The translations under genes were made by a program, and so were the position numbers. Under the pieces are notes generated by a model. That model was not told the DNA's origin. It saw nothing but the letters and a program-made list of their open reading frames with translations, and ran no database searches. A stretch of 62,258 bases of DNA from JAVBMP01 sp031552195 (GTDB lineage Bacteria > Desulfobacterota > Desulfovibrionia > Desulfovibrionales > Desulfovibrionaceae): positions 1 to 62,258 of the forward strand of contig JAVBMT010000029.1 in assembly GCA_031552195.1 (NCBI GenBank), read 5' to 3'. This document shows positions 36,453 through 44,583 of the stretch, in pieces; within the stretch, counting starts at the first letter, position 1; each line of letters opens with the position of its first letter.

Positions 36453-37286
36453 TTATTTGGAGGCATCCTTTAAAACCGGATCATCGCGCAGGCAGATATT
36501 ATTCAGAAGCATCACGGCATATTGGCAATTAGCCCTGTTGTTCTGGCGCAGGGTCACCAACTCCGCCAAAGGTTTACGCAGATTTTTGAAATAAATGTTC
36601 TGGATGGCGTCAAATTCGGAAATGAAAGACGGAGCGATGAAAATATAGTCGGAATTCAGGACAAAGGCCTTTTTATAGCCGAGAAGCGTCATTATTTTTT
36701 CCACCGCCTTGCCCATAAGCTCATTCAGGCATTCCACCTGCAACAGGCAATGATTTTCCGCCAGAAGACGGCGCATGCCCTCAAGCACTTGCGGCTCGTG
36801 CCCTTCAACGTCTATTTTTACCGCCAGGCGCTGGTTTTTAACGTTCAACATCACGTCGAGCGGAACCGTCTTGACTTTGATCGTCTTCAGGGAATTTTCG
36901 CCGGCGTTCTCCACCAGGCGGCTGTTACCGGCCAGGGGGCTTACGACCTCGAATTCCGCCTGGCCGGCTTCGCTGGAGGCCGCGAGCTGATGCGCCACAA
37001 ATTTTTCAGGGGCTTCCTGCAAGGCTATATTGGCCTGGACGACCTCATAGGCGCGCGGGGAAGGTTCAAATAAATCAAGACGCTGAATGGAGCTTATGCG
37101 CGAAAGATATATGGCGTAAGCGCCTATGTTTGCTCCGATATCAAGCATGCGCTCGACCTTCAGAAGATCCGCCGTTTCAAAAAAGGATTCTATCGTTCCG
37201 GACTCGTAATCATAGAGCATGTCGAGCCGGTTTTTTGAAGCCTGAGTATAGACTCCATACCGTGTTTGCAACGCCGTTCCGCTCAT
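36453..37286 (-). CDS. FkbM-family SAM-dependent methyltransferase
   Basis: 277 aa. The FkbM fold methylates hydroxyl groups, often on sugars of surface glycans. Motif I is RMLDIGANIGAYAIYLSRI, followed by DLFEPSPRAYEVVQANI and the FkbM signature IKIDVEGHEPQVLEGM-like segment (KIDVEGHEPQVLEG). Its ATG overlaps the stop of the aminotransferase relic (ATGA), so it belongs to the pse operon as the last gene. O-methylation of pseudaminic acid or of an attached sugar is a reasonable guess, not shown by sequence. Confidence 0.85.
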   Translation of the reverse strand: MSGTALQTRYGVYTQASKNRLDMLYDYESGTIESFFETADLLKVERMLDIGANIGAYAIYLSRISSIQRLDLFEPSPRAYEVVQANIALQEAPEKFVAHQLAASSEAGQAEFEVVSPLAGNSRLVENAGENSLKTIKVKTVPLDVMLNVKNQRLAVKIDVEGHEPQVLEGMRRLLAENHCLLQVECLNELMGKAVEKIMTLLGYKKAFVLNSDYIFIAPSFISEFDAIQNIYFKNLRKPLAELVTLRQNNRANCQYAVMLLNNICLRDDPVLKDASK

Positions 37287-37507
37287 AGCGCCTCCAATTC
37301 TAACTTTCGATGCCGCCTATTCATATCCGGCGCCGAAGCTTCGACTCCGCCCATGAACTGTTCGCGCCAAGCCACGAGATAACGCGAAAGAAGGCCGGAG
37401 TCTATCACCCGGCACGCCGCTTCTTTTTTCGCTTCTCCAGCGGTGACGTACGCCGGAAAAGGCTTCGTGCGTATTGACCCACCATCGTTTATCGCCAGTT
37501 TGAACAT
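37283..37507 (-). pseudogene. N-terminal relic of a DegT/DnrJ/EryC1/StrS sugar aminotransferase
   Basis: 74 codons. Residues 1-53 (starting MFKLAINDGGSIRTKPFPAY, with VIDSGLLSRYL and FMGGVE) follow the N-terminus of DegT-family aminotransferases, normally 360-400 aa. Everything after is missing and the tail SAPDMNRRHRKLELEAL does not fit the family. The PLP lysine region is absent, so it cannot be an active enzyme. Its start overlaps the pseF stop (TAATG) and its stop overlaps the next start (ATGA), so the deletion left operon coupling intact. Confidence 0.8.
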
Positions 37508-38205
37508 TAGTTCGCGGCCTCCGTTAGCAGGACCTGAGCCATAAGTTCCGACGCTTCCCAATCTTCGCCGGTATCAATATCCTGCACCAATTTACGAGGC
37601 AACACCACCGGGCGCGTTCCCGGCATAATCAGGCGTTTTTCTTTTTCAAAACATTTTACGTCAACCCAATAAAATTGCCCGGCATCGTGGTAAAATTCCG
37701 GTAAATCTTGCGAACGGACCAACTCGTATTCCGGCCAGTTAAAAGCTACCGTGCCGTCTTCACAAACTTTAAAGCCGCGTAAAACCGGAAAATCAAAGCT
37801 TGTAACCGAAAGTGCGGAAGGAGCATGCTCACCGCGCACCGCCTCAAGCCCCTGAATAAGGTATTCGGCTTTTAAAAATGGAGCTGTAGGATAAATGCAG
37901 CAGGCATATTCCGGCTTTGGGCCGTGCTGCCCCAGCCACTCCAGCGCGTGCAAAAACACCGGGGCCGTTGGCGTATGGTCATCGGAAAGTTCCTCCGGGC
38001 GCATAAAGGGAACTTCCGCTCCGCATTCAACCGCGACGGAGGCTATTTCCTCTGAATCCGTGGAAACTATTACCCTGTCGAAAATGCCGGAATCCAACGC
38101 CGCCTGGATAGGCCATGCCAGCATGGGCCTGCCGAAAAAAAGTTTTATGTTCTTGCCCGGAATTCGTTTTGACCCGCCCCGAGCGGTTATTACGGCCACG
38201 ATCAT
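37507..38205 (-). CDS. pseF: Pseudaminic acid cytidylyltransferase
   Basis: 232 aa. Activates pseudaminic acid with CTP to CMP-Pse, the last step before transfer. The N-terminal signature AVITARGGSKRIPGKNIK is intact; the PseF-type FYHDAGQFYW and the C-terminal VQDIDTGEDWEASELM fit PseF better than NeuA. The ATG at 38205 has AGGGAA directly upstream; the open frame extends 16 codons further without support. It is followed by the aminotransferase relic and preceded by pseI after 89 bases. Confidence 0.92.
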   Translation of the reverse strand: MIVAVITARGGSKRIPGKNIKLFFGRPMLAWPIQAALDSGIFDRVIVSTDSEEIASVAVECGAEVPFMRPEELSDDHTPTAPVFLHALEWLGQHGPKPEYACCIYPTAPFLKAEYLIQGLEAVRGEHAPSALSVTSFDFPVLRGFKVCEDGTVAFNWPEYELVRSQDLPEFYHDAGQFYWVDVKCFEKEKRLIMPGTRPVVLPRKLVQDIDTGEDWEASELMAQVLLTEAAN

Positions 38206-38294
38206 TTCCCTGTTTCTCCTGTTACGCGCAAAATAGCCCGAACGGCGTCGCACTGCGCATTACGGCGCATTGCAAGGTCAGAGCGCGGCGATGA

Positions 38295-39323
38295 TCATTG
38301 CAGGAAAGTCCACTCCAGTGGAGCGCCTTTCTTAATATCGCGTCCGGCCTTCTTGCCCAATATTTCAGGCAAATACCTGGTGTGCAAGCCATAGCCCGGG
38401 CGAATGGCGCGCAGATTTTTTTCCGTAAATTCTTCACCAGCCTTGACGTCTTCCACCACAAAAAGGGAACGGCGGAAGCACACGCTTTCTTTTTCCTTTA
38501 CAGTCAAGCTGTAGTTCACCCGGCCCAAGGATTTCTCAACAATGCGGATATCTTGCGCCATGTGCTTGAATTCGTGAGGTTCCATAGAGAAAGCGCCGTC
38601 CGGCCCGCCGTCTGCCCGGCTCAGGGTAAGGTGTTTTTCTATTGCGCAGGCCCCAAGCGCTACAGCGGCCACCGCTACCGCGCTGCCCAGAGTATGGTCT
38701 GAAAGCCCGGCCGGGCAGGCGAAGGTTTCCGCCAGGTGCGGAATAGTGCGCAGGTTGATTTCTTCAGGCAAGGCGGGATAAGCGCTGGTGCATTTAAGCA
38801 GGGTTAATTCAGCCGTGCCGTTTTCCCGCAAGGTGCGCACGGCTTCATCTATTTCCGCCAGGGAGGCCATGCCGGTGGACATTATAACCGGCTTTCCGGT
38901 GGCGGCGATCTTCTTGAGCAGCGGAATATCCACCAGTTCAAAAGAAGCCACCTTATAGCACGGCACATTCAGGCTTTCCAGAAAATCTACGGCGGTGGCG
39001 TCAAAGGGAGTGGAAAAACAGGCCATGCCCAAATCATTCGCCAGTTTCATAAGGCGTGGGTGCCATTCCCACGGGGTGTAGGCTTCCTGATACAGGTCAT
39101 GCAGAGTTTTGCCTTCCCAAAGCGTGCCTTTGATACGGAAATATTCATTGTCACAAGGAATAGTCAGCGTATCCGCAGTATAGGTCTGAAGCTTCACCGC
39201 ATTCGCCCCGGCATCTGCCGCCGCGCGGATTATGGCCTCAGCCCGGTCTATGGACTGGTTATGGTTGGCGGAGATTTCGGCGATAAGCAATGCCGGAGCA
39301 TGCCTTTCAAAAAGGTTAGTCAT
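38295..39323 (-). CDS. pseI: Pseudaminic acid synthase
   Basis: 342 aa. Condenses 2,4-diacetamido-2,4,6-trideoxy-L-altrose with phosphoenolpyruvate to pseudaminic acid. The NeuB barrel (about 1-280) shows LIAEISANHNQSIDRA, VKLQTYTADTLTIP, FSTPFDATAVDFLE, KVASFELVDIPL, STGMASLAEID and GLSDHTLG. A C-terminal SAF (antifreeze-like) domain covers about 285-342. The Pse-type residues around LTIPCDNEYFRIKGTLW agree with PseI rather than NeuB or LegI. It overlaps the end of the pseG-pseH gene by 8 bases. Confidence 0.94.
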   Translation of the reverse strand: MTNLFERHAPALLIAEISANHNQSIDRAEAIIRAAADAGANAVKLQTYTADTLTIPCDNEYFRIKGTLWEGKTLHDLYQEAYTPWEWHPRLMKLANDLGMACFSTPFDATAVDFLESLNVPCYKVASFELVDIPLLKKIAATGKPVIMSTGMASLAEIDEAVRTLRENGTAELTLLKCTSAYPALPEEINLRTIPHLAETFACPAGLSDHTLGSAVAVAAVALGACAIEKHLTLSRADGGPDGAFSMEPHEFKHMAQDIRIVEKSLGRVNYSLTVKEKESVCFRRSLFVVEDVKAGEEFTEKNLRAIRPGYGLHTRYLPEILGKKAGRDIKKGAPLEWTFLQ

Positions 39324-40803
39324 TTTTTATCCTCTGGCCGGGAGCCAACGCAAATCGTATAAAAATTCTCCCGGCAAAGTTCTCCTCACCGGCTGGAACA
39401 AAACCAGCGGCAATGAAAATTTTTTGCGAGGCCATGTTTTCTGACAATACAAAAGCTTCAATTGCAACACCGGGAAAACATTTTGAAAAAGCTAAACAGG
39501 CAACCTTCAAAATACGTGTTCCCAAGCCTTTCCCGCGTAAAAACGGGACTAAGGCGATGGAGATAACCGCAGTTGCCCCATTTACAGCAAAACGCACATA
39601 ACCTACTGGTTTTCCATGCATATCATGCGGTATAAAAAACGGAATATCTTCCTGAAGCTTTTCGGCAAACCAAGCCTGATGTTCGTGCCAGGAAATAGTC
39701 CGCGTATTTAAAGAAACAGCCCGAACATCTGGAGCTGAAGCCAGTTTCCAAATAAATTCGCTGCCTTCCGGCATTGCCTGCGATAGTTCAAAGCAGGCGA
39801 AACCCATTTCTTCCAAAACTCGCAAGCAGCCTCTACCGTCAACATAGCGCATAAGTTCGACCTGCGCATCAGACAATCGCCCTGTCTTCAAGAGTGCGGC
39901 CAGGTACAGGACGGAAAATTTTTGCGCCCGCCCGGTCGCATCCAACCCTTTCACAATCCTATGCTGATTCTCCGCCACTTCAACCGTCAGAAACGGCACG
40001 CCCAGGCAGCACAATTCCCAACACGTGGAACCTCCGGCGGTAACGCATAAGTCCGTCTCCAGCAACAGGGCCGACATATCGTCCACCCGGCGGAGAATTT
40101 CCAGCCTGGCCGGGCAATCTTTCAAGGATTCGCGAATTTTTTCTTCCGGCATGCCCCCGGCGATTACCTTGAGGGTGCGGCCAGCCAGTTCCGGGATATT
40201 GAAATCTGGCGCAATTTTCGCCAAATGTCCGGAAAAATCGCCGCCGCCCAAGGTGAGCAGGATATTTTGCGGGCGTTCCGGCAAAAGGCGTTCTTCCGTT
40301 TTTTTGCGGGCTGCACGAAATTCCCGGCGCAAAAGGGCATATTGCGGTCCAAGCAGCTTTTTACCTGTCTCGCCGGAATATTCCAATTCTTCCGCGCCAA
40401 TATTCTGGTTCAGCAAAATATCGCAAGCATACTCCGGCAAGTGGGAGTAATCGTCTATCACCAGCAGCTTGTAACCGGCATCGCGCACGGCCTTCTGGCA
40501 ATCCGTCCCGAAGTGGTAACCGTCAAACACCAGCCATGCAGAGGCGTTGGTCGCGGATTGAGGCAAGTCATGCAAAAAATCCAGAAGCTCTTGTGGATTT
40601 TCCTGTTGCGGAACGGATCCGGGTCTGGAGACAAACTCTATTTTCTCCTGTGCCAAGCGTTCTCGCACCCAAGGCACTTCAACCCGCCCGGCAAGGCGTA
40701 CCTCAAGGCCCTGGTCTTGCGCGGCCTGCGCCAGGGCAAGACACCGCATGACGTGACCCGCGCCCATGCTGGGCGTGGCGTCAGCCAGGATGGTTAGCAT
40801 CAT
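39316..40803 (-). CDS. pseG: Fused PseG hydrolase and PseH-like N-acetyltransferase
   Basis: 495 aa bifunctional protein. Residues 1-335 are PseG, the UDP-sugar hydrolase: start ILADATPSMGAGHVMRCLALA, then VFDGYHFG, VIDDYSH, LLTLGGGDFSGHLAK and CVTAGGSTCWELCCLGVP. Residues 345-490 are a GNAT acetyltransferase: ISWHEHQAWFAEKL, PVGYVRFAV and the acetyl-CoA loop PFLRGKGLGTRILK. Together these supply the PseH (4-N-acetylation) and PseG (UDP release) steps. The ATG overlaps the stop of the cytidylyltransferase relic (ATGA). A second ATG directly follows the first. Confidence 0.92.
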   Translation of the reverse strand: MMLTILADATPSMGAGHVMRCLALAQAAQDQGLEVRLAGRVEVPWVRERLAQEKIEFVSRPGSVPQQENPQELLDFLHDLPQSATNASAWLVFDGYHFGTDCQKAVRDAGYKLLVIDDYSHLPEYACDILLNQNIGAEELEYSGETGKKLLGPQYALLRREFRAARKKTEERLLPERPQNILLTLGGGDFSGHLAKIAPDFNIPELAGRTLKVIAGGMPEEKIRESLKDCPARLEILRRVDDMSALLLETDLCVTAGGSTCWELCCLGVPFLTVEVAENQHRIVKGLDATGRAQKFSVLYLAALLKTGRLSDAQVELMRYVDGRGCLRVLEEMGFACFELSQAMPEGSEFIWKLASAPDVRAVSLNTRTISWHEHQAWFAEKLQEDIPFFIPHDMHGKPVGYVRFAVNGATAVISIALVPFLRGKGLGTRILKVACLAFSKCFPGVAIEAFVLSENMASQKIFIAAGFVPAGEENFAGRIFIRFALAPGQRIKND

Positions 40804-40988
40804 TTTTCGCCAGCATCCGGCAATAGCACTTTGACCATGAGTTCGGCAATATCCCTATCTTCTACTATGTCTATGTCTTGCACGAAGTTACGCGGCAAGG
40901 TTACAGGACGCGTTCCCAGAACAACAATACGTTTTTCTCTTATAAAAGTCGGCGCATTCACCCAAAGACCTTCTATCAACCGAAGCAA
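40800..40988 (-). pseudogene. C-terminal relic of a PseF/NeuA-type cytidylyltransferase
   Basis: 62 codons opening at a TTG after an in-frame stop. The segment WVNAPTFIREKRIVVLGTRP, then VTLPRNFVQDID and VEDRDIAELM, aligns residue for residue with the C-terminus of the intact pseF product (KEKRLIMPGTRPVVLPRK, VQDIDTGEDW, ASELM). The nucleotide-binding N-terminal half is missing, so no activity is expected. Its stop still overlaps the pseG start (ATGA), as an operonic cytidylyltransferase gene would. The matching N-terminal relic may be the one at 43825-43941. Confidence 0.8.
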
Positions 40989-41016
40989 TCTAGGTTATGG
41001 TTTTAATTACCACGCG

Positions 41017-42378
41017 TTATTGACAGCATAGTTTGGCAGCCCACATCCCATCGGCATCAAATATGGCGTCAAATACCGCCTGAGCTTCACCCCGAGTGTA
41101 TAGGGCGCTCTTTACTACCGGCCAAGTTTCCACTTTATCGTAATCAAGCAGTTGGACAAAGCCTGGGTATAGCTTGGCAACAAAGTGTGTATAGCCCAAA
41201 CTTGACAACACTGCCAAACGGTGTTGCCCGGAAAGAACAGCAAAACGGCATGTTGCGCCGCGTTTTAAAACGACACCGGCAATGTGCCCATCTATATGCA
41301 ATTCCGGACTATAACCATCACGCTTTATTTTATCTTTTAAATCTCGTAACAGGTTTACATGAAAAGATATTTCCTTATCTACCTGAGGCCCGAAACAATG
41401 ATACTTTTCTGCGGGCATTACCTCGCCTGGCCCTTTCCAAGGCGAATCCAGGCAAATAAAAGGGATGCCTGTCCGTTGTAATTCATAGTTTTTCAACGGA
41501 CCAATTTCCGTTGATTGATTGGCCATCTGAAAAACATCACCCATTGTTCTCGGCTGAACCTTTTCGTAGTATTTACGCAAGATAGAATCATGCTCGTCTT
41601 TTCCTGCAATAATATCATGACAGGCCGCAACCATATAATGCCAGTGATTCGGAGCAAAGCTCTGCAATGTGGTTACGGAGACAGCTTCCTCAACATTTAC
41701 AAAAACCAGATGATTATCATGGGTCGATTGGGCGGCCGCAAAATCCGCAATTGAGGGTATCCGCCTGCCCTTGGAAAATTTCTTTTTTGAAAATAAAAAC
41801 AGTGGCCTATATTGCTCCTGAGGCGGCATAAAATTATGGGTTATATTTATAACTTCCGCATGCGCCGACTCGCCAGAGGCTTCCAACACGCTGGAAAAAT
41901 ACGACAAGCACCCTAAAATATCATTTTCTATAAACGGCATTCGGCAGCCATATTTGGCGTAAATCAAGGCAGGCTGAAAAAACAACTGCATCTCCGCTTT
42001 CCTGTATATTTCACAGAGCAAAGAATTTGCGTACGCTAGTCCTTTAGCCTGTACAACCTGATGGTGTACAGAAAGAAAAAGGGCAACATCAAAATCCGCA
42101 ATTGATGCAAGCTTATCGATATCTATAACTTCATTAAAAAACTGTATACCGCCCTGTTTGTTTCTCGCGATAAATTCAGAAGCATATCGAGAAAATTCGG
42201 CATTCGCTTCATACGCTCTAACTTCAATGCCTATATTATCAAGGGCGCAAGCGAGTAATCCTTCTTGGCTTCCTATATCCACCGCGGTTTTTGCCGAAGA
42301 TGAAAGATGGCACATTAACGCGCGAATATTTTGTTGCGTCGCAATACTATGCTCATCACTTTGATAACGTCTCTTCAC
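41017..42378 (-). CDS. Methyltransferase-like plus ParB-like two-domain protein of unknown function
   Basis: 453 aa. Residues 25-165 resemble a class I SAM-dependent methyltransferase: motif I AVDIGSQEGLLACAL, acidic VRAYEANAEF, and FDVALFLSVHHQVV. The middle (165-330) is not recognised. Residues 345-410 look like a ParB/sulfiredoxin-type domain: ELHIDGHIAGVVLKRG and VLSGQHRLAVLSSLGYTHF (LSGQHRL at 382-388). Substrate and role are unknown; a glycan-related modification is suggested by context only. The start is GTG with AAGGAG 7-8 bases upstream. Base composition is clearly more AT-rich than the flanking pse genes, suggesting transfer. The amidotransferase gene precedes it, 132 bases away. 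Confidence 0.65.
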   Translation of the reverse strand: MKRRYQSDEHSIATQQNIRALMCHLSSSAKTAVDIGSQEGLLACALDNIGIEVRAYEANAEFSRYASEFIARNKQGGIQFFNEVIDIDKLASIADFDVALFLSVHHQVVQAKGLAYANSLLCEIYRKAEMQLFFQPALIYAKYGCRMPFIENDILGCLSYFSSVLEASGESAHAEVINITHNFMPPQEQYRPLFLFSKKKFSKGRRIPSIADFAAAQSTHDNHLVFVNVEEAVSVTTLQSFAPNHWHYMVAACHDIIAGKDEHDSILRKYYEKVQPRTMGDVFQMANQSTEIGPLKNYELQRTGIPFICLDSPWKGPGEVMPAEKYHCFGPQVDKEISFHVNLLRDLKDKIKRDGYSPELHIDGHIAGVVLKRGATCRFAVLSGQHRLAVLSSLGYTHFVAKLYPGFVQLLDYDKVETWPVVKSALYTRGEAQAVFDAIFDADGMWAAKLCCQ

Positions 42379-42510
42379 AAGTTATCTCCTTGTTAACGTG
42401 CAATGCGCGCATCCTGCGACTTGCCGCATTGCAGACACAAGGCTACAGGGTAATAATACCTATATGGATGTTAACAGACTGTTGACACCGGATAAGCCGC
42501 AATATGCACA

Positions 42511-43677
42511 TTACATGCCTAACCGTTGCATTATCGCCTTTATAGAGTGTGACCCTTTAATCTTTACTTGTTCCCATATCGGGTTCTCGAGGAGATATTC
42601 CGTTCCTGATTTTCTCCACATCGGCCCACGAAAGGTGTTCACATGCTCCCAAAATTTTTGGGATGATATTCCTATATATTCGCATATATCATCTATAAAT
42701 TTTTCTCCACAGGCATGATCTAGCTCCTGAACTAAAAATATTCCTTCCTCCCGGGAAATCAAACCGGCCCGTATGTCGTAGCAAGCTTGATCCGTCGCCA
42801 TTCCAAAACCGTACTTTACGAACTTGAACAGCTGGTTCAACGGGCGATAATAATAATCAAGCGATTGAAAGCGCCTATAGGTTCCATGGAAATATGGGTC
42901 CATTTCCGGAGGCATTATTTCCAGACCATGTTGCAAGGCAAACGCTGCATTTTCTATCTGTGACCATTCCTTTGCATAGTACGATAAAAAAATTGAACGC
43001 ACCCCTTTGTCCTGCAACTTTTTATGATTGGAACGATATAGCCAGAGATCCTCTTTTAAAATTCCATTTTGGGCATACAAATCAACAGGATCATTTTTGA
43101 CCGTATTCAAGCGAAATTGATAAAACGCGTCGCCTCCAGTGCCTGTATCCAAACTTGCCCCTAAGGTTTGACCGGCATTTTCTCCTTGAATAATTAACGG
43201 TATTTCAAATTTTTCCGCCACAATGCATGCTGACGCATATAATGGATATTCAGAAGGACGCGCGATATTTAATGCTGCAAAGAAATCACGCCGCACGAGT
43301 TCTTTCATTATTTTGGGGTTTACTCTAAGGCCTATCGTATCAAAGCCAAGTTGCTTGATATTCTCTAAATTTTTCTGCCCAATCTCTGTCGTAAAAGATG
43401 CTTCACTATTTACCAACAACGGGCGCAGACCAAGTTTGTCTCGTGCATATAACGCTTGGAAGACAGAATCCTTACCCCCGGAAACACCTATAACACAATC
43501 ATATGGCGCATGTTGCGACTTAGCCCAAGATGCAATGTTTTTTAGTTCCGTCTCTCGGTGTGCCCAGTCAATATTTTTTTTTTCATCTTCCCACAGGCAA
43601 GCGCCACAAACGCCATCAGAAGAAAAAAATATGCCTGGCCGCGTATCTGGTTGTACGCATCTTATACAATATCGCAT
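42511..43677 (-). CDS. pseA: N-acetyl sugar amidotransferase (PseA/WbpG family)
   Basis: 388 aa PP-loop ATPase that turns an N-acetyl group of a sugar into an acetamidino group, using ammonia from a glutaminase partner. Visible: an N-terminal zinc-like set (YCIRCVQPDTRPG with CGAC), the PP-loop CVIGVSGGKDSVFQALYA, LLVNSEASFTTEIG, IQGENAGQTLG and DPYFHGTYRRF. In Campylobacter PseA makes the acetamidino form of pseudaminic acid; WbpG acts on LPS sugars. No HisH/HisF-like partner genes are adjacent. AAGGAA lies before the ATG. The gene is AT-richer than its surroundings. Confidence 0.82.
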   Translation of the reverse strand: MRYCIRCVQPDTRPGIFFSSDGVCGACLWEDEKKNIDWAHRETELKNIASWAKSQHAPYDCVIGVSGGKDSVFQALYARDKLGLRPLLVNSEASFTTEIGQKNLENIKQLGFDTIGLRVNPKIMKELVRRDFFAALNIARPSEYPLYASACIVAEKFEIPLIIQGENAGQTLGASLDTGTGGDAFYQFRLNTVKNDPVDLYAQNGILKEDLWLYRSNHKKLQDKGVRSIFLSYYAKEWSQIENAAFALQHGLEIMPPEMDPYFHGTYRRFQSLDYYYRPLNQLFKFVKYGFGMATDQACYDIRAGLISREEGIFLVQELDHACGEKFIDDICEYIGISSQKFWEHVNTFRGPMWRKSGTEYLLENPIWEQVKIKGSHSIKAIMQRLGM

Positions 43678-43824
43678 CCAAGTTCCTTTCTCTGAAAGTT
43701 ATACACATCCACATTTTACAACTTCAAAAGAACGGCAATCATAATTTTTTAAACGCCCATACTCGCAAGTTGCAGCATAGATATTGTGTATATCTTTAGA
43801 CTATTTTCCGATCTCCAGTTGAAG
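43678..43824. other. AT-rich junction upstream of the amidotransferase gene
   Basis: 147 bases between the cytidylyltransferase relic and the amidotransferase ATG. It is AT-rich and probably holds the promoter of the inserted pair (TATACA and TATTGTGTATATC-like runs on either strand). No gene is visible. Confidence 0.4.
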
Positions 43825-43941
43825 CTACGTTACGCTCTCACAAGTCCACAGCCGCATAATCTTGCCCATGAATGGCAATATATTTTCGCGTGGCAAGCCC
43901 TTTGAGCCGCCACGAGCCGGAATGACGGCAATATTTTTCAC
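43825..43941 (-). pseudogene. N-terminal relic of an acylneuraminate-type cytidylyltransferase
   Basis: 38 codons from GTG to TAG. The translation begins with KNIAVIPARGGSKGLPREN and continues ILPFMGKIMRLWTCESVT. This is the complete N-terminal CTP-binding signature of the NeuA/LegF/PseF family, running to the position of the usual W-T-I-E-S motif, where the match ends. The rest of the enzyme (about 190 residues) is absent. The GTG lies 12 bases after the methylase stop, where the next operon gene would start. The match to the family is strong for so short a piece; origin as part of the same gene as 40800-40988 is inference. Confidence 0.75.
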
Positions 43942-43953
43942 ACTACTCTGCTT

Positions 43954-44583
43954 TTATTTTTCCAGCACAAACCACGTGGTGTCATCATGCTTAAACCTGG
44001 CATCACGCCGGTAAGTGAAACCATACCCAATCAATTTGACATCCGGGTACATATCCATAATTTCTCCGGCGAAATCGCGTTTGTAAAGCCGTTCGGAGTT
44101 TCCGCGATACGCCACTTCAACCGGAGTGGGGTTATAATATTCCGCAACCGCAATGTATTTCGCGGAAGCTTCGTACATCAGCCTATATACTTCAGGCAGG
44201 TATTCAGGATTGATATGTATCATGACACCGGCTGTAAAAACCATGTCCCAGCGTCTGCCGGACGGAGAATAATCCAGCATCGAGCCCTCGATAACTTCGG
44301 CTCCTCCCCAAGCCCGAAGCCTGTCGGCGGCCTTGGCGTTTATTTCAAGGCCTGTCAGCGCGCTGTGCGGCAAAAGCAATTTCAAGGCACGCAAATTCGG
44401 ACCGACATTCGCGCCAAGTTCCAGAATATCTTCAGGGGCCGCGCTGACATGCTTGAGCATGTCAGCCCACATCGCCATTTTTGCCGCCATATGTTCCGGT
44501 TCGACGTCATTCCGGCCTATGTATTCATTGCCGAAATCACCGGCCCAGAAAACTTCCTGCTCCGTTTTGTAATTCATTGACAT
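43954..44583 (-). CDS. Pseudaminic acid biosynthesis-associated methylase
   Basis: 209 aa class I SAM-dependent methyltransferase. The N-terminus MNYKTEQEVFWAGDFGNEYI and RND match the family named for its occurrence in Pse clusters (TIGR03587). Motif I is DILELGANVGPNLRALKLLLP, followed by GLEINAKAADRLR and DMVFTAGVMIHINPEYL. The ATG at 44583 shares a base with the pseC stop (TAATG); an ATG two codons on is an alternative. Its exact substrate is unknown; the family is often assumed to methylate the Pse product or a precursor. Confidence 0.87.
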   Translation of the reverse strand: MSMNYKTEQEVFWAGDFGNEYIGRNDVEPEHMAAKMAMWADMLKHVSAAPEDILELGANVGPNLRALKLLLPHSALTGLEINAKAADRLRAWGGAEVIEGSMLDYSPSGRRWDMVFTAGVMIHINPEYLPEVYRLMYEASAKYIAVAEYYNPTPVEVAYRGNSERLYKRDFAGEIMDMYPDVKLIGYGFTYRRDARFKHDDTTWFVLEK

